A stretch of DNA of 64,000 nucleotides from assembly GCA_013399115.1 (NCBI GenBank), contig VXAA01000927.1, forward strand, positions 264,228 to 328,227, written 5' to 3'. This document shows positions 39,601-49,758 of this stretch, in pieces. The DNA is from Anseranas semipalmata. Taxonomy: Eukaryota > Chordata > Aves > Anseriformes > Anseranatidae. Position 1 is the stretch's first letter, and each line of letters opens with the position of its first letter. A program made the translations under genes and the position numbers. A model generated the notes under the pieces. The model searched no databases. It worked only from the letters and a program-made list of their open reading frames with translations, and was not told where the DNA came from.

Positions 39601-42164
39601 GAAAATTTCATTCTTGCCACCTATTTGAACACTTTTAGAAAAAGAAAGGAAGGGAAGGGGAAGAAAATCTATAAGAGCTAGTGGGGTGCCGGGGGAGAAG
39701 GAAGCATTGTTAAAAACACTAAAACTAAGTTGAACAATCAGTTTAAAAGAAGAGATACAGAATATATCTCTTGCATCATTCTTCAAAAACTGTGCCACCC
39801 CACCGATTCACGCTGTCTGTAACGTGAGGATTTGTGTCAGGCAGAAGGCACGTCCCTTCGGTGGGAGTGGGAGCGCAGGGTTCGCGTGGGCACTGCTGGG
39901 TGGCACCAGCCCGGTAGCACTGGGACCCCCAGGTGTTCCCTCACGTTGCTGCGGAAGCCTGAGAGAAAAGGGACATGCACACAAAAGTGTCATTTATTGC
40001 GATTTAAGAAGTCAGGAGACAGCATTTTAATGACTATGTCTTAATTAATGGCGCTTATCTAAAGAGTGGGATTGACCTGAAGCAAAGGAGGTAATTATGG
40101 GGTGCGGGGCCTTCCTCTCGTCCTCTCAGGAAACTTACAAGCGTAGTAAATGGGACTGTTAGTTCATTGCTTATTCTTTTCCCGAGCCAGGACAGTGGTT
40201 TTACATGCTGCGGACAGTACGTGGACAGTGGCTTGTTTTTATAAAGGCCTGCTGAGTTTGCAGCGTCTAGGTATGGAAGCTGTTCGTATTGCAGCTGGTT
40301 TGCTTCTGTCAGTTCTATGCTGCGGAACAACCTGGAACAGGACTCATGGTGGGTCATGAAACTGGAGACTTTTCAATGGATATTGGTGTGTTTTGAAGGG
40401 TTTGGTGTTAGTCATCAAGGAGAAAGCTACCTCTTCCCTCTGTTGTTCTCTTCTCGCGTTGTTGGTTTGATCTGAAGTAGTACTGCATCTAAAGGCTTAC
40501 CTACAGGCAAGCAGTGACCTAGCTAATTTGGCCTTAGTTCATTCCTTTAATTAGGAATTAGATAAAAGGTTATTTCATGCTGAGCAAAACTTTTGCAAGT
40601 ATCCAAAGCTACTGGCTAGTTTCCCTCTGGTGCCAGTTTACCTCTATGGTGCCTTGCTCGTGAAATGGCCTTGAAGCTCCCCAGCCTTTGAATGCTGAAG
40701 TGCAGGTATCTGCCAAAGGGTGTCTGGGATTACCTTGAGAATTGCTTTGCTAAACCTAGGGATTGGAGGGGGGACACAACAAAGAGACAAAGACCCTGAT
40801 ATTTACATTGGCTTTCTAGATATCGTCATTTAGTGCCAATGGTGAACTTGGTATTGCCTAGTACCCTGCGTCTCTCTCACATCCATTTCATTCTTTAAAG
40901 AGAAGCTATATCCAGCCTGGACAGAAGTGCTGATGGGGCTGGGGCTGTGGAGCAGGAACCAGTCTTTGACAACCACCTGGAATAAACCCCTTGTGTTGTG
41001 GTGAGAGCGCCTTACGGCTTTAACGGTCCTCTTCTTGACAGGCGGAAGAGGAACTGTTGGTGGTGTGATATACTGTACAGCAATAATTTTGTGGGCTGAT
41101 TATACATAAACTTAAAACCTTTAATGATGATTAAGCCCTGTTTTGAGCCTTCTGTGAGGGACACTTCTGTGGATTTTAGAAGCAGCAGTGAATTTGTAAG
41201 CAATGGTGAAACTCCCTTCCCAAACACATTCCTGCTTTGATAATACGCTGAAAAAGTCAGGAAAAACTCCTGTGCATGCTCTTTTACCCGTTGGAACCCC
41301 TGTACTTCTGGTATATGTATACTTCCTGACAAAAAAAGAATTAGTCCTGATTATTCTTGCTGCTATTGCTAAACCATGAAAAGCTTTAGAGCTGCTTTTA
41401 TCCTATTTTATATGTTTCTTACGGGATTCTTTTTCTAAGCACTGCTCAGATACCCCTCTAATAAAGGTCTTAGTAGACTTAAATTGTCATCATCAGCTTT
41501 TGTTTAGCTTGCACAGCTATGACTGGTGATGAGGCTGTTTGGCAAAGAAAAGTATGAAATAAACAGCAGAATTCAGTTTAACACCTAAACATCGGTGGCT
41601 GAGCTCTCACTTGGCAGTGGAAAACTCTTGACGCAGTCAATGGAGCGGAGGAAGTGATTCAGCTGAGCGGCCAGCAGAGGTGTGCACCGGGGGGCTGAAT
41701 GCTCTCTGTGCTCTACTCGCTACAGATTTCTTCCTCCCAAATGGATCCCACCTGCAGCTTTGCAGAAGAAATAACCTTCTACTCCTGCTGTGCATGTTGC
41801 AGCCAGAGGTTATAATGGCCAATCTACACAGACTTTTAAGCGTGATGTTCTCACCCATCCTGCAGTTCCTGTCCATAGGGTACCCTTCCCACAGGTACCT
41901 GCAGGTTCACAGTCTTACCTGTGACATTTGGACACAGGGGTCCTTTTGGGCTTTTGATTAGCATGGCCTGCAAATGTGAGCTTTAGGTTGCTTTTGCAGA
42001 TGGTGAGTGAGAAAATCTGTGTATCATTAAGATGCCGATAAAATCCCTGCCCTTGCTTGTGTGATTGGCTCTTCAAAGTGCTGTTGTGCTCTGAATGCTT
42101 CTTTGTGAACGGCAGGCTGCCTTTTACCCAGCCCTCCACATGGCATTTAAGACAAAGTCTACTG

Positions 42165-42440
42165 CCAGTGCGTGCATCAGGAGGGGTTCCTAGCAGCGCG
42201 CCGGCGTTGGTGGCACCAAGCGGTTCCTGTGGCATCCCGTTCAAGGCACTGCACCTCGGCTCGGGGCGTGCTGCGTGCACAGCCTGGCAGCGCTGCCTCC
42301 GGGGATGCGCTCGGCCCTCGGGAGAGAGGCTGGGGCAGAGAGAAGTGGGTTTACCTCTGAGAGGTGCCCGTGGTGTCCTCTGTGGTGTCCGGCTCCGATG
42401 CGGGCAGGGAGCCTGAATTGCTCTGCTCCTGAATCACTGC
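42165..42440. promoter_or_regulatory. GC-rich patch in intron 1
   Basis: About 275 bases are clearly richer in GC and CpG than the flanks, with several CGC and GGCGT-type words, for example near 42198-42206. Open frames run through it on both strands, as expected of GC-rich DNA, without recognisable domains. It could be an alternative promoter or an old CpG-rich insertion. I see no convincing splice donor; the nearest is a weak CAG/GTAGCT at 42479. Confidence 0.2.
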
Positions 42441-44613
42441 TCCTTAAAGCTGCTCTTCGAGGAGCACGGACCTTACAGGTAGCTCTCTGCTGGGCCGAGA
42501 GCACTTGTGAACTGCTCCATAAAACCCAGCAATCTCTCTAAGCCCCAGGCTTCTTTCAAGCAAGCATCAGCTATAGCTATCCCAGTAACCATGTGCAAAT
42601 TGCTTTTTCCCTGCTTTTCCTAGAAGCCAGGCTCTGCACATGTCTCTTGTATTTCCTCAGCCTGGGCTAGTGCTTTGCCTTCCCTGTGTTACCACTTGTC
42701 TGAAGACTGCTTCCTCTCCTCTATTGCCAATCCCAGTTAATTGTTATTGTGACAGGAGAGATGAATGATGATTGCATTCTTCTTTCTTTGTGCTTTTCAC
42801 TTCCGAAAATATGGCTGGTCCCAGACAAATTGTTTTGGCTAATGGGACCACTACTGTCTCTACATGTATATTTATCTAGGTAGCCATAAATCAATCTCTC
42901 AACAGCTTCTTTATTATGAACAACTTGGCACTGTGTCATACACCGGTGACCCAAGAGTCGCAGAAGAAGAATGTCGTGGATGGCATTCATCGCCCCGTCC
43001 TGCAGCATGGCTGGAAGAGTCGGAGCAGGATGTGCATTCAGCCTCCTGCGTGTGAGAGGATTTCGGCCCGCACCACAGGACGCTGCGCCAGCCCTTGCTG
43101 GGATGCCGTAGTGTCTCAGACTCCGACTGACAGTCTTCTGTGCAGTAAAAAACCCTGGACGCTCAGTGCAGTAGGAAGTGCTAGTTGCTAACACGGAGGG
43201 CAATTCTCAGCTCAGAATGAGAATGCTGCGGCAAGCAGGATTTGGGTTAGAATTTGAAGTTGGACCCGTGGTGTCTCAGGGTGGTGTTACTGTTGAGCAA
43301 CAGAGCAATCACAAGCGGATCTTTGCCAAGCTGGTCAACCTCCTCATTGAGATAGAAGACTGGTGGTAGGGCACTTGTCTAGAGATAGCTGGGCCCACCC
43401 TCCAGTGTCTGCTTGCTTCAGATTTAAAAGGGGGGGAAAAAAAAGTGTTTTACGTCAGCAGAATATTTCAAGGGCTTTTGTTGCTTGAATAACCTGTCAG
43501 CACGATGGCAAGAGTGCAATTGCTGCTTTGGCCAAATACACTCAGGGGAATGTCTTGGTTGTGAGCTCTCAAGCCCGTAAGATTAAAAAACTACTCCTAG
43601 CCATGTTTAGGGAATCTAGACACAATTCTAAACTTCACTGAGTTTAAACTGAACCTACCAGTGGTTTTACTCATTTCAGAAGTAGATTTTACCACATGCT
43701 GATCGATTTTCTCAGCTCTACCTATCCCTGCCTGCACAAGCAAAGAAGCTTTCAGCCGATGCAGTCCCTTGACACTATTGTTCTTCTTTCCCCATTGCTG
43801 TTATGACCTTGATGTTCCAGGAAGGCACGGGGTGCATGACAATGACAGACCTTGCCGACTGCCGGAGACTCCAGTGAGGGAGAGGACGTAAGGGAGAAGG
43901 GATCTGGTTCGGGCTTGTATCCAAATATTACAATGTATTTTTAGAGTATTTTGCGCTAAGGAAGTAAACACTTAATGCTGTGTAAAGGTTAGAGATAGAC
44001 CCACCCATTCCTGGAAGTATGTACAGCTTGTCCTGAGCAACATCAGCGATGGATCTGTCTTGTGTGTGTATGCAATTCAGTGATTTATTACAGTATACTT
44101 TTATGCCAAGGCTTACTCAAAAATGTCTTCAGTTGTTTCAGGAAACTATTGTTTTATACTCAGCTTTTTGTCTTTACTGAATTTGTCCAGACCCAGTAGA
44201 TGTATTTAAAGAAATATCTGCAATATGGGGTATAGATCTAGTATCTAAGCTTTTCAGCTGATTGCCTTGGTTGCTTTTCTTTCCTGTGTGAGTCTATGGA
44301 AAGATCCAAGTATCCTATGTGAAACTATTTTTGCATATTTTAAATGCATATTTTAGTAACCATAACAGTATTATGAGTGTTGTTGTTTTAAAAAGCAGTC
44401 TATAAAAGCTATTTTTTTGCTATTAGTTATATTTCTAAGACTTGTTCTAAATAAAGTTTTGAGCCACCTGTGATTTTTGTCGCTATTCGAGTTAGATGTT
44501 GTAGTAAATATAGAACAGCATCCATGTGTCATATCTGTGCTACATACAAAAATGAGATCTCATCAGTGAAGTGTATCTTCTATGAAATATGTATGACCTA
44601 TGATATTAAATCA

Positions 44614-44623
44614 TATACATCTC

Positions 44624-44654
<31 letters not shown>

Positions 44655-44661
44655 TATATAA
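44614..44661. repeat. (TA)n microsatellite
   Basis: A (TA)n array with one interruption (AAAA) in the middle, in the last 3 kb of intron 1. Probably length-variable. Confidence 0.9.
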
Positions 44662-45630
44662 ATGACTTGTATCCCTTTTCAATAATGAAGCATGTGGCTC
44701 AATATTAATCCTTTTAATTGTACTGGTAAAGTACAGAGCTATTAGGCCACAGCACTGGTTTAATCCTTGGAATAGTCTCCAAGTCTTAAATGTCACCATT
44801 TAAACCAATGTTCTCCAGAAGAAATTGTCAAACCCAGAGCTGCTCAGTTTGTGTTTTTCAAGTGCCATTCATCTCGGAGGTTGGTGAATGTGAACTTCTA
44901 TGTTACCGGCTTTTTCCCACTGCCAGAATCCCAGCTCAGCCCAGGACCCTTTCACATCAGCGATGCCACGGTTGGAAAGGCAGAGGCAGGCTGTTCTGGC
45001 TTCATAGATTTACACAGAAAAGGGTTAGCCAGGAAGGTTATTGGTATTAGCCCCTGAATAATTTATTGTGATACCACTTTCCTACCAGGAGCCTGCCAGT
45101 TTCTTGTAAGTTTTTGCTTATGAAAATATAATTGAAAAGCCTCATCAGCTTACAAAGTAAACACATCAGGTTTGGGTGGAGCAGGGTGGGTCTTGTGTTT
45201 TTTTTTTTACTAGTTCTTTGTGCAAGGTTTTGGTGAAATGCATTTTACTTCTGAAGCAGATATTGCTGGCTGTGGCCAGCTTGGTATCCTGCTGTCTTTC
45301 CTGACAGAGAAATGTGTGAAAAAAGGAACAGTAGAAAAAGGAGATTTACAGACTTTCAGGTTATTGTAAGCCGTTGCTTTAACGATGACTGAGCAGTGCA
45401 GTAGCAAACAAACGAACGAGAACCCCTGTAATCTTCAGTAATATAAGAATGTAAAGTAGGAACAGAGATGATCTTGTCTCTGAAATGTTCAGGTACAGAT
45501 CCAGTTTTATGGCTGTATTACCCCCTCTGTGTTTGTAACCCCCTCATGACACACATGGGGTGAGGATAGTTCTTGTGATCAGTCTGTGCGCGATGCCTTT
45601 AACAGTAGGATGCCACGTCTGGTTCCTGAA

Positions 45631-45714
45631 CTTGAAACAGAAAATCCTCAAGGTTACAGAACAAATCAAAGTTGAACAAACAGCTCAAGATGGAAATGTG
45701 GCTGAGTATTTTAA
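45631..45714 (+). pseudogene. TMCC3: Decayed 84-bp copy of part of TMCC3 exon 2
   Basis: These 84 bases match exon 2 positions 47346-47429 (a constant offset of 1715) with three differences. In the same frame they read as residues 71-98, the start of the first coiled coil (LKQKILKV...AEYFK). Two of the differences are at CpG sites of the exon: CG to CA at 45687 and CG to TG at 45691, the usual decay of methylated CpG. The third (G to T at 45712) changes Leu to Phe. Similarity stops abruptly on both sides. The surrounding open frame (45560-45802) continues with unrelated residues and then stops. There is no good acceptor or donor at the borders, so the copy is probably not an exon. It looks like a local templated insertion or a partial segmental duplication. 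Confidence 0.9.
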
Positions 45715-46996
45715 GAGGAATGGAAGAATGTTGGAGAGAATTCCCAGGATGGCCACCAAAACTGTGCAAGACTGGGAAAACAAGCCTTACAGCAATGTTT
45801 AATGATGTTTTTATCTTTTAATTAAGAAAATATTGAATGGTGATGACTGGACAGGTATGTGCACAGAGGCCTTGCTGCAGGGAGATCTCCAGTATTACAG
45901 ACAAGACTAAATACTGCAGCTGGAAGTCGACCTTCTACGGTGGTATGTCAGCCTTCTGGAAGCAACGAGTAGTTAAACATTTGAACAGCATTTCACAAAT
46001 GCATCTTTAAAAGATAGCCTTTAATAAAGCTTCTGCCCTGTCTCTGCAATGGTCTTGCCTGAGCAACTGTATTACTTCCCGCTGGTGTTAAAGCTCTGAA
46101 AACCCATTAGGGCCAGAGCGTTTGTTAAGCAGTCTCTCTAGATATGATGTGGCAGCAGCTTTAATGAACTGTACCTTCCCTGTCAAGGTAGCATCAGCGG
46201 CTGGCACGAGATGATGATAGTGATGAAACTATTCTGGTTAGGTTATTCTTGTCTCATGGTTCCTCTGTGGCTTTGGCTTTACAGGAGGAAATACTCTGTA
46301 TGGTTTGTATCAGACTGTCTTGGCTTTCTTTTGAGAAAGGCGAATGATCTGTTGTGCTGATGTTGTGTCCAGGTTGCCGAATTGTTTTGCTGTGCTTCCT
46401 GAGAGCATGTTAAGGTGTATGGATCCTACGCTTCAGTGAATGCAGTTTTCTCTCCTGAGTTTCTTTCAGCAAATCCCACTCAGTGAATTTGCTATTTGTT
46501 TTAATACAGATGTAGTGACAGATCAAGTTGTTAGGCATCTTCATCAAGCACGGGAAGACAAATGTGGGCTGATTCTTTCTCTGTGCTCTCTGCACTAAAA
46601 CTAGCAGCTGCTTCCTGCTGAAGCATGCAGTGAATTTCCAGGATCGTTCAGCTAGGTGTGCAAAATGGGATGAATTGGAATGGGAGAGAGACAGGCCACA
46701 AACAGATTTAACCTGGTAAAATATACTCTTCTATATAACACTGCTGTAGAGTGAAAAATCTGTTCACAACTCTGTCAGTATTTAACCATTTCTAAGAGAA
46801 CAATAAAGTGATTATCAGTTGTGATCTCTTTGCAACTCTTAATAAAAAAAGTATTTAGGAACCCTTTCTAAGTAGGCATTGTTCTGATTTTGTAACTAAC
46901 TGTAAATGATTCTGAAAAACTACACTTGCATAATATTCATGTTTTTCAATTTTCATATTTTCAATTTTCTCTAATCAGTCTTGCTGCTTTTTTTTT

Positions 46997-47014
46997 GAGA
47001 GAGAGAGAGAGAGA
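46997..47014. repeat. (GA)9 microsatellite
   Basis: Nine GA units follow a short T-run about 200 bases upstream of the exon 2 acceptor. It is outside the polypyrimidine tract of that acceptor and is unlikely to affect splicing. Confidence 0.95.
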
Positions 47015-47214
47015 CAGGCGGTCCCCTGGTCTGTTTACCAACCTAGGGAAGTTGAGAAAAATGCTTCTTAATTTCAAAGAAAAGTTCATTCTATTTTGCT
47101 TCAATAAGCTACCTTATATTCTGCCTTTGTTATGATTATGTGCAGTAATGGAAATTGAAAGTTAGATTTCAAAACTAAATTCAAATTCTGTTTATCTCTT
47201 TTCTCTCTCCTCAG

Positions 47215-48113
47215 GTAGAAAGACATGACATGAATACTCTCAGTTTGCCACTTAACATTCGCCGTGGAGGCTCTGACACCAACCTGAACTTTGATGTACC
47301 AGATGGGGTCCTAGAGTTTCACAAAGTCAAACTCAGTGCAGATAGCTTGAAACAGAAAATCCTCAAGGTTACAGAACAAATCAAAGTTGAACAAACAGCT
47401 CGAGACGGAAATGTGGCTGAGTATTTGAAACTGGTAAACAGTGCAGACAAGCAACAGGCTGGGCGCATTAAACAAGTCTTTGAGAAAAAGAACCAGAAAT
47501 CTGCCCACTCCATTGCTCAGCTGCAGAAGAAATTAGAACAGTATCACAAAAAGCTCAAGGATATCGAACAAAATGGATCTTCCAAAAGTACCAAGGACGC
47601 TTCCAAAGATAACTTGAAAGATATTCAGCATGGAAAGCCTCGTACCTCTGGGCATGGAACAGAGAGCAGCAAGTCGGGTGTGCCGGGTGTATCCTTGACA
47701 CCACCCGTCTTTGTTTTCAGCAAGTCAAGAGAGTTTGCAAATCTGATCCGAAACAAATTTGGGAGTGCAGACAACATCGCTCATCTCAAAAATACCCTGG
47801 ATGAATTTCGGCCAGAAACGAGTTCTAGAACCTATGGGGGCAGTGCCACCATTGTTGCCAAGCCAAAATATGTTAGTGATGATGAATGCTCAAGTGGGAC
47901 CTCTGGCTCAGCAGACAGTAATGGGAATACTTCGTTTGGTCCTGCTGTGGCAGGTACCCTGGACAGCCAAGGAAAGCTTTCCATGATTTTAGAGGAACTA
48001 AGGGAAATCAAGGAGACGCAGTCCCAATTAGCTGATGATATTGAGAATTTAAAAACACAGTTTAAAAGAGACTATGGCTTTATTTCTCAAATGTTGCAGG
48101 AGGAAAGATATAG
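47215..48113 (+). CDS. TMCC3: TMCC3 exon 2, residues 27-326
   Basis: This is the main coding exon, 899 bases. It starts GTA GAA after a good pyrimidine-rich acceptor and ends TAT AG before the donor GTATTT at 48114, in phase 2. Met32 (47230) is an internal start usable by a shorter isoform. Residues 66-145 are rich in heptad-like Leu, Ile, Lys, Glu and Gln and form the first coiled coil. Residues 146-180 are a Ser/Lys-rich linker, about six residues shorter than the human form as I remember it. Residues 183-225 (VSLTPPVFVF to DEFRPE) are a very conserved TMCC family segment. Residues 245-268 are acidic and Ser/Gly-rich, probably disordered and cytosolic. The second coiled coil begins at about 278 (GKLSMILEELREIKE). 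TMCC proteins are ER membrane proteins; TMCC3 is reported at ER three-way junctions, and related TMCC1 acts in ER-associated endosome fission. Confidence 0.97.
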
Positions 48114-49622
48114 GTATTTTCTTTTAACTGTTCTCTTGAAATGACTTTTATGGGCATAGGAACTATCTGGAAAATGTAAAGTGTGTGTGTGTGTGTTTGT
48201 GAGATACTTTAGAAACAAAAGGAAAAAATAATTCCAATCGATATCTGATACCAAAATGTTACACTCCTTCCAATAACTGAAAATACATGCGTAACATTAA
48301 TATTTCATATCAAATGATGTGGTAGTTCTTTGCCTTTAGTCTAAGGCTTGTCAGAACATTCTGTCGTCTGATATCGTACTGGCATACTGTGAATACTGCA
48401 TATAGGAGATGCCAGTTTTGTAACTGATGGAAGGATTCTGATCTGTGACAACGTGAAAATCACAGTCAGTCTATGGTGTAACAGCTGCCTTACAGCTGAT
48501 AAGTACATCCTTAGTCCTGAGTACCTTGTGCAAATACTTCTCAGATACATTGCTATCTAGTGGATGCAATGTCACAGTGCACCCTGGTGTAGTGTAATTT
48601 TCAGTGCTGTAGCATGACTTTCTCTTGCATTTCTTACTTGTAATTAACGCCTTTATCAACCACTGTGGGAATTGAGACATTCTGCAGAGGGTTTGCACCT
48701 GCTGTACCTACATGCCATTTCATATCACTTGTTAAAGTAAGCATGGACTCTTGAAGTCTCTACTCTGCTAATGGACAAAACCTCAGTATGACACACAATA
48801 TTTAGTGTTTGCCTTGTTTACAGATCTTGAAATACAGGGAAGGGTGGATGTCAGATGGTAACACGAGGGAGTAAAGAGCAGAGCAAATGTCCTTATGAAC
48901 TGTAGACTTGGTTTCATGAGAAGGCAGAGTGGCCTTTTCTGACAGCTCACTGCCATTGAGGTGTTGGCCCTCGTGTCGTCATTTCCACAGCTAGACAATC
49001 TTGCTTCCATCATTTTGCCAATTGCAGCATTTCCCTGTTTGCCTGCTAAACCAAGTTACAATCTGACAAAAANNNNNNNNNNNNNNNNNNNNNNNNNNNN
49101 NNNNNAAAAAAAAAAAAGCTTTCTGATGGTTTAATTGAAGTGGTTTACCATGTAGAGATGAGCCAGAATGGGCTGTCCATGAATGGGAGGACCTTATGGT
49201 TATGACTGGGAGGGGATCCAGGGAAACGTATCTTTCCTTTCACTACTGGTGAGTTGTTAACTGGCTCGAGCTTACTTATGAAACCATATTTTCTTGTCTG
49301 AATGAAGAGTGGGAAATGGAAAATGTGAATTGGATACCTTTAGCCACTGGTTTATAGTTCATATAATTCACCAATGGTATACAAATATTTGCTCTTTAAC
49401 ACCCACTGCCAGCAAGGAACACTCACAAGAGTGTTTCAGTTTGTTGAATAAATGCTTATGGAGTGTTTCCAACGTTTCTACTGATTTCTCTAGTGCTCTG
49501 TAATGCCAGTCAGATGAATCCATAGTACACTGAGAAGTTACCTTTTCAAATGCATAATTGTTTTCATGATCTAGAATTACTTAAAATGAAAGCACTAAAT
49601 TTAGACCTTTTTTCCTGAAAAG
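48114..49622 (+). other. TMCC3: TMCC3 intron 2
   Basis: The intron lies between donor GTATTT and an acceptor at 49621-49622 preceded by a pyrimidine tract (TTTTTTCCTGAAAAG). It contains a (GT)8 array at 48181-48196, a 33-N gap at 49073-49105 and an AATAAA at about 49446. No other gene is seen. If retained, it would add nine residues to Arg326 and then stop, giving a form without membrane segments. Confidence 0.95.
49073..49105. other. Assembly gap of 33 N
   Basis: Unresolved bases are flanked by A-runs on both sides, so a long poly-A tract was probably not resolved. It lies in intron 2 and no coding sequence is lost. Confidence 0.98.
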
Positions 49623-49758
49623 ATATGAAAGATTGGAAGACCAGTTAAATGATCTCACCGATCTGCATCAACACGAGACAGCAAACTTGAAACAAGAGCT
49701 AGCCAGCATAGAGGAGAAAGTGGCATATCAGGCATATGAGCGATCACGAGATGTCCAG
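49623..49758 (+). CDS. TMCC3: TMCC3 exon 3, residues 326-371
   Basis: This 136-base exon opens with the last base of the Arg326 codon (AG/A) and continues [18 protein letters not shown] to SRDVQ. It ends CAG before donor GTACTT at 49759, in phase 0. The segment is the centre of the second coiled coil, with regular Leu and hydrophobic spacing, and is nearly identical to the human sequence as I remember it. It probably mediates self-association within the TMCC family. The phases on both sides require exons 2 and 4 to be joined as given. Confidence 0.96.

Larger units (their letters stand above)
6400..47214 (+). other. TMCC3: TMCC3 intron 1 (about 40.8 kb)
   Basis: The intron runs from GTAACG at 6400 to the acceptor CTCTCCTCAG ending at 47214. 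I see no convincing independent gene on either strand. Its open frames are short and lack recognisable domains. It holds microsatellites and homopolymers, one N gap (7243-7262), an AT-rich block with repeated TAATT cores (about 36375-36605) and four short GC-rich patches (about 14480-14700, 27480-27560, 33045-33110, 42165-42440). Close to its 3' end lies a decayed partial copy of exon 2 (45631-45714). A very long first intron is usual for TMCC family genes and often carries alternative promoters and enhancers; which parts do so here is not visible. Confidence 0.9.

Noticed and set aside
42721..43203. 160-residue minus-strand open frame in intron 1
   Set aside because: It has no recognisable domain, no promoter-like context and no splice logic. 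It is best explained by chance.
43178..43369. 63-residue + strand frame ending in a protein-like KLVNLLIEIEDWW
   Set aside because: The composition looks coding-like, but I recognise no family and see no flanking exon or retroposon hallmarks.
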